Assembly: GCA_030152105.1 (NCBI GenBank)
Contig: JASLIH010000468.1
Location: 1-26,895 of the forward strand
Direction of reading: 5' to 3'
DNA: 26,895 nt
Origin: Actinomycetes bacterium
GTDB taxonomy: Bacteria > Actinomycetota > CALGFH01
Every line of letters starts with the position of its first letter. The first letter of the stretch is position 1. Of this stretch, positions 23,433-26,895 are shown in pieces. The notes beneath the pieces are model-generated. The model did not search any database, was not told where the DNA came from, and saw only the letters and a list, made by a program, of their open reading frames with translations. The translations under genes and the position numbers were made by a program.

Positions 23433-24893
23433 ATGACGAGCGGTGCCGCGGGTCGCGCGACCCCGAGACGGTGGGCCCTGGCCGCCCTGGCCGGCCTGGT
23501 CCTGCTGGCCGCCGGCCTGGTCCAGGTGATCCTGGGCAGCCGCGGCCAGTTCCTCTACCTGCTCGTCGGGGCGGTCCTGAGCGTGGCCGTCATCGCCGCC
23601 ACCGCCTGGTGGGCCTTCACCACCCGCCGGGTCTGGAAACGCTGGCTCAACATCGCCATCGCCGCCCTGGCCGTTGCCAACATCGTCGTCGGCTTCATCG
23701 AGTTCGGTATCCGCCAGGCCACCGGCGCCCTCGCCATCGTCGCCGGCGCCCTCCTCTACGCCACCGCCACCCCTCGCGCCCTCCGCCCCCCGACCGGCGG
23801 GGAGCCATGGACAACCCCAGGCACCAGCTCCGACCCCGGGGAGCCATGGACAGCCCCAGGCACCAGCTCCGACCCTGGGTTAGCCTCCCCCACCGGGGGA
23901 CCCGACGACGGCGGGCGGGGTTCCGGCGTACCCGGGAAGCCCACCTCGCCGTGGTTGCTGGTGAACCCCCGGTCGGGGGATGGGAAGGCGGGGCGGGTCG
24001 GGCTGGTGGAGGCGGCCCGGGGGATGGGCGTGCGGGTGCACCTGCTGGAGGCGGGGGACGACCCGGCGGCGCTGGCCCGGGCGGCGGTCGAGGGTGGGGC
24101 GGACGTGGTCGGGGTGGCCGGTGGGGACGGGTCGATGGGGCTGGTGGCGGCGGTGGCGGTCGAGGCCGGGGTGCCGTTTGTGTGTGTGCCGTCGGGGACC
24201 CGGAACCACTTCGCCGGGGACCTGGGGCTGGACCGGGGCGACCCGCTGGCCGCGCTGGCCGCCTTCGCCGGCCCTGAGCGGCGTGTCGACGTGGCCAGGG
24301 TCGGGGACCGGGTGTTCGTCAACAACGTGTCCCTCGGGGCCTACGCCGACCTGGTCGCCGACCCCCGCTACCGGGCCGGGAAGCTGGCCACCGCCCACGC
24401 CGTCCTGCCGGCGTCGCTGCGCGGGGAGCGGGAGCTGCTACGGGTCGACCTCCGGGACGCCGCCGGCCGCGAGCACCCGGACTTGCTGGTCCTGCTGGTG
24501 GCCTGCAACGCCTACGAGCTGAACGGGGTCCGGGAGCGGATGGACGGCGGGGTGCTGCAGGTGTCGGCCCTGCGGGCCCGGACCGGGGCCGCTCTGGCCG
24601 GCCTGGCCACCAGGACCCTGGCCAGGGGGGGCCGCGCTCCGGCGGGGACCGGCTGGGCCCAGTGGACCACCACCGTTCTGCGGGTCGAGGCGCCCCTCCC
24701 CCAGCTGCCCGCCGGTATCGACGGAGAGGCCGCCACCCTGGCCGCCCCGCTCGAGTTCCGGGTCCTCCCCCGGGCCCTGCGGGTCCTCGTCCCCCCGGCC
24801 CTCACCCCCCGAACCCCCCGGGGCCGCCTCCAGCGGTGGTCGACCGTCCTCGGCCTCCTCCGGGTGGCGGCCGGGTCGAGCGCCGGGCGGTGA
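23433..24893 (+). CDS. diacylglycerol-kinase-type lipid kinase with membrane N-terminus
   Basis: This 486-residue protein has about four membrane helices in residues 12-112, a low-complexity Pro/Gly/Ser linker (about 116-170) and a DAGK catalytic domain (about 172-480). The kinase part shows [14 protein letters not shown], the glycine loop [10 protein letters not shown] (Ser where GGDGT is usual), [15 protein letters not shown] and the C-terminal GIDGEA. It probably phosphorylates diacylglycerol or a related lipid with ATP at the membrane. ATG 23433 has no Shine-Dalgarno sequence; a GACAAT box ends six bases before it, so the mRNA may be leaderless. It is divergent from zwf across 47 bases. 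The linker holds a 39-base tandem repeat. Confidence 0.87.
   Translation: MTSGAAGRATPRRWALAALAGLVLLAAGLVQVILGSRGQFLYLLVGAVLSVAVIAATAWWAFTTRRVWKRWLNIAIAALAVANIVVGFIEFGIRQATGALAIVAGALLYATATPRALRPPTGGEPWTTPGTSSDPGEPWTAPGTSSDPGLASPTGGPDDGGRGSGVPGKPTSPWLLVNPRSGDGKAGRVGLVEAARGMGVRVHLLEAGDDPAALARAAVEGGADVVGVAGGDGSMGLVAAVAVEAGVPFVCVPSGTRNHFAGDLGLDRGDPLAALAAFAGPERRVDVARVGDRVFVNNVSLGAYADLVADPRYRAGKLATAHAVLPASLRGERELLRVDLRDAAGREHPDLLVLLVACNAYELNGVRERMDGGVLQVSALRARTGAALAGLATRTLARGGRAPAGTGWAQWTTTVLRVEAPLPQLPAGIDGEAATLAAPLEFRVLPRALRVLVPPALTPRTPRGRLQRWSTVLGLLRVAAGSSAGR
23799..23876 (+). repeat. 39-base tandem repeat in the lipid kinase linker
   Basis: Two 39-base units (23799-23837 and 23838-23876) encode [13 protein letters not shown] and [13 protein letters not shown]. 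They differ at only two bases, so the duplication looks recent. The frame is kept, and the linker between membrane part and kinase part is lengthened by 13 residues. Copy number may vary between strains. Confidence 0.9.
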
Positions 24894-24905
24894 CCGGCCC
24901 GGCGG

Positions 24906-25496
24906 TCAGGCTCCGGGGCTGACCACCTCGGACAGGATCGACCGGACCGCCCGGTCGGTGTACTCGGCGGCCGGCCAGGCACGGTCGACGACCAGGTGGG
25001 CGAAGGTGGACGGCTGGGCGCGGGCCCAGACCCAGTCGGTGGCCGACGCCGTGGTCCAGCCGTCGGCCAGGCGGCCGTCGCCGGCGACCCGGTCGACGGC
25101 GGCCGCGAACATCTCGCGCAGGTCGCCCATGCGGTCGCGCCAGGCCAGGCCGCCCTCGTCGCCGTTGACGGCGGCCGCCTCCAGCGCCCGGGCAACGGGC
25201 AGGATCTCGGGGAGGTAGGCGAACCACAGCCGCAGCAGCCGCTCCAGCGCCGCCACCGGCGGGAGCGAGCTGGTCTCGGCGGCCCTGCCGGCGAACCCGC
25301 TGCGGACGTCGTGGCGGCGGGCCATGGCCTTCAAGAGCCCGGCCCGGTTCTCGAAGTGGACGTAGAGCAGCTGGCGGGAGACGCCGGTGGCGGCAGCGAT
25401 GTCGGCCACGGTGACGGCGTCGATCCCCCGCTCGCGGACCAGGCCCCAGGCGGTATCGAGGATGCGGGCGCGGCTGTCGCCGCGGGTCACGGCCAT
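24906..25496 (-). CDS. TetR/AcrR-family transcriptional regulator
   Basis: This 196-residue protein has the TetR DNA-binding domain: SRARILDTAWGLVRERGIDAVTVADIAAATGVSRQLLYVHF in segments from about 8 to 50. A helical ligand domain follows. ATG 25496 is taken because it starts directly before the conserved helix; further upstream the frame runs through the operators. It is divergent from an acyl-CoA ligase gene, with two ACACGTGT-centred palindromes between them, so it probably represses that gene and lifts when an acyl-CoA or aromatic ligand binds. It ends 12 bases from the convergent lipid kinase stop. Confidence 0.9.
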   Translation of the reverse strand: MAVTRGDSRARILDTAWGLVRERGIDAVTVADIAAATGVSRQLLYVHFENRAGLLKAMARRHDVRSGFAGRAAETSSLPPVAALERLLRLWFAYLPEILPVARALEAAAVNGDEGGLAWRDRMGDLREMFAAAVDRVAGDGRLADGWTTASATDWVWARAQPSTFAHLVVDRAWPAAEYTDRAVRSILSEVVSPGA

Positions 25497-25517
25497 GGCG
25501 CCAGCCTGGCCCAGGTA

Positions 25518-25531
25518 TTGACACGTGTCAA
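25518..25531. promoter_or_regulatory. operator 1 for the TetR regulator
   Basis: TTGACACGTGTCAA is a perfect 14-base palindrome. Its first six bases are also the -35 box of the rightward promoter, so a bound repressor would exclude polymerase. Confidence 0.75.
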
Positions 25532-25547
25532 ATGACCGTCCTATTTT
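25518..25547 (+). promoter_or_regulatory. promoter of the acyl-CoA ligase gene
   Basis: TTGACA (25518-25523), an 18-base spacer and TATTTT (25542-25547) form a good promoter. Both boxes lie within or against the two palindromes. The start would be about 25554, leaving a leader of about 28 bases with GGAGG ahead of ATG 25582. Confidence 0.6.
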
Positions 25548-25558
25548 ACACGTGTCAA
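25545..25558. promoter_or_regulatory. operator 2 for the TetR regulator
   Basis: TTTACACGTGTCAA differs from operator 1 at one base. The centres lie 27 bases apart. It covers the -10 box and the expected transcription start. Confidence 0.72.
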
Positions 25559-25581
25559 CCATGACTGAGGAGGTCGGGAGC

Positions 25582-26895
25582 ATGTGGACCAGCCCGTACG
25601 CGCCGGTCGAGGTCGGGGGCACGACCCTGCACCGGATGGTCCTTGCCGCCGCCGACCGCTTCGGGGACCGGCCGGCCCTGGTGGACGGGCCGTCGGGGAC
25701 GACGGTCAGCTACCGGCTGCTGGCCGAGCGGGTCCAGGGGGTGGCGGCGGGGCTGGCCGCCACCGGCTTCCGGCCCGGGGACGTGCTCGCCCTGTGGGCG
25801 CCGAACCTGCCCCAGTGGGCCGGGGTCGCCCTGGGGGCCATGGCCGCCGGCGGGACCGTGACCGGCGCCAGCCCGGCCTGCACCGAGCGCGAGCTGGCCG
25901 CCCAGCTGGCCGACGCCGGCGCCTCGGTCCTGGTGACCGTCCCGTCGCTGGTCCCGGCGGCCCGTTCGGCCGCGGTCGCCGCCGGGACCCGCCAGGTGGT
26001 GGTGCTCGGCCAGGCCGAGGGCGCCACCCCGATCCTCGACCTGCTGGGTGTCGGCCGTCACGCCCCCAACCCCGGCCCGGCCCTCGACCCGGCCACCGCG
26101 GTCGCCCTGCTCCCCTACTCGAGCGGCACCACCGGGCTGCCCAAGGGGGTCCGGCTGACCCACGCCAACCTGGTCACCTCGGTGCGCCAGGTCGCCGCCG
26201 GGCTGCGCGTCGGCGAGGGCGACACCCTGCTCGCCGTGCCGCCGTTCTCCCACGTCATGGGGTTCCTGGTCACCCTGGCCCTACCACTGTGCTCGGGCGC
26301 GACCGTGGTCACCATGCCCCGCTTCGACCCCGGCCAGTTCCTCGAGCTCCTCCAGCGGCACCGGGTCACTGTCCTGGTCGGGGCCCCGCCGATGCTGCGG
26401 GTCCTGGCCGGCCACCCCCTGGCCGCCACCGCCGACCTGCGCTCCCTGGAGCTGGTGGTGTGCGGCGGGGCGCCGCTGACCGCCGACGCCCAGCTGGCCC
26501 TGGCGGCGAGGCTGCCGGGGGCGACCGTCGGCCAGGCCTACGGGCTGACCGAGACGACCGTCGGGGTGAGCATGCCCGACCGGGCCGCCGGCAGCGTCCC
26601 GGGCACGGTCGGGCGGGTCATGCCGAGCACCGAGCTGCGGGTGGCCGACCCGGAGACGGGCCGCGACCTGGGTGCCGGCCAGCCGGGCGAGCTGCTGGTC
26701 CGCGGCCCTCAGGTGATGGCCGGCTACCTGGGCCGGCCCGAGGCGACCGCGGCCATGGTCGGCCCGGGCGGCTGGCTGCGCACCGGCGACCTCGGCCTGG
26801 TCGACGGCGACGGCAACGTGGTCATCGTCGACCGGCTCAAGGAGCTCATCAAGGTGAGCGGCTGGCAGGTCGCCCCGGCCGAGCTGGAGGCGCTG
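25582..26895 (+). CDS. acyl-CoA ligase (4-coumarate--CoA ligase-like), C-terminus beyond window
   Basis: The frame is open for 438 codons to the window end. It is an AMP-forming acyl/aryl-CoA ligase of the 4CL-like group, which adenylates a carboxylate and transfers it to CoA. Motifs are the P loop PYSSGTTGLPKGV, AVPPFSHVMGF, GQAYGLTETTVG, the hinge region GWLRTGDLGLVDGDGN and DRLKELIKVSGWQVAPAELEAL. The catalytic C-terminal Lys would be past the end. ATG 25582 is preferred over ATG 25561 because GGAGG (25569-25573) stands 8 bases before it. The acid substrate is unknown; fatty or hydroxycinnamic acids are both possible. Control by the divergent TetR protein is strongly suggested by the operator pair. 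Confidence 0.92.
   Translation, partial: MWTSPYAPVEVGGTTLHRMVLAAADRFGDRPALVDGPSGTTVSYRLLAERVQGVAAGLAATGFRPGDVLALWAPNLPQWAGVALGAMAAGGTVTGASPACTERELAAQLADAGASVLVTVPSLVPAARSAAVAAGTRQVVVLGQAEGATPILDLLGVGRHAPNPGPALDPATAVALLPYSSGTTGLPKGVRLTHANLVTSVRQVAAGLRVGEGDTLLAVPPFSHVMGFLVTLALPLCSGATVVTMPRFDPGQFLELLQRHRVTVLVGAPPMLRVLAGHPLAATADLRSLELVVCGGAPLTADAQLALAARLPGATVGQAYGLTETTVGVSMPDRAAGSVPGTVGRVMPSTELRVADPETGRDLGAGQPGELLVRGPQVMAGYLGRPEATAAMVGPGGWLRTGDLGLVDGDGNVVIVDRLKELIKVSGWQVAPAELEAL

Noticed and set aside
1..26895. CRISPR array, tRNA, rRNA or mobile element
   Set aside because: No regularly spaced repeats, no tRNA-like cloverleaf signatures, no transposase or integrase motifs, and no sharp drop in GC marking an island were seen.

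Overview
The window is very GC-rich DNA with strong G/C preference at third codon positions, GTG starts, many 4-base stop/start overlaps and several starts that look leaderless. Together with the gene families (patatin-like membrane protein, class E/F-type sortase, LtrA, bacterial NO synthase oxygenase, PGM1-like ATP-grasp) this suggests a member of the Actinomycetota. Genus cannot be set from sequence alone. No rRNA, tRNA, CRISPR array, insertion sequence or phage gene was seen; this reads as a chromosomal metabolic and regulatory region.

Layout. 1-1913: a partial aldo/keto reductase and a bacterial nitric oxide synthase oxygenase gene broken by four apparent frameshifts, both leftward. 1914-6101: a leftward cassette of GntR/UTRA regulator, DhnA/LsrF-family class I aldolase, zinc alcohol dehydrogenase and FGGY sugar kinase, with every junction a 4-base ATGA or GTGA overlap. 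Two tandem hairpins follow the cassette. 6102-6253: a divergent control region with two copies of a GntR-like operator (core GTCAGACAACT), each placed against a promoter. 6254-7837: the divergent APC permease, most like ethanolamine permeases. These five genes look like one regulon for import, oxidation, phosphorylation and cleavage of an unidentified small polyol or sugar-like compound.

7841-12627: a leftward overlapping operon encoding GAF-histidine kinase-REC, a stand-alone receiver, a REC-class III nucleotide cyclase and a PGM1-like ATP-grasp ligase. 12798-15848: a divergent 1016-residue patatin-like membrane protein. 15868-18694: a leftward operon of NAD-dependent epimerase/dehydrogenase, cytoplasmic sulfite-oxidase-family molybdoenzyme and metallo-beta-lactamase-fold hydrolase. 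18817-20764: a lipoprotein with an internally duplicated helical domain, followed after one base by a sortase that itself carries a lipobox. 20793-21998: LtrA. 22000-23385: glucose-6-phosphate dehydrogenase, with a probable ATC start. 23433-24893: a membrane-tethered diacylglycerol-kinase-type lipid kinase. 24906-26895: a TetR regulator divergent from an acyl-CoA ligase (cut by the window end), with two near-identical palindromes embedded in the ligase promoter.

The best candidates for an undescribed system are the GntR/aldolase/dehydrogenase/kinase/APC regulon, which shares the LsrK and LsrF enzyme families but has a different transporter and regulator, and the phosphorelay-cyclase operon that ends in a peptide-ligase-like ATP-grasp enzyme.
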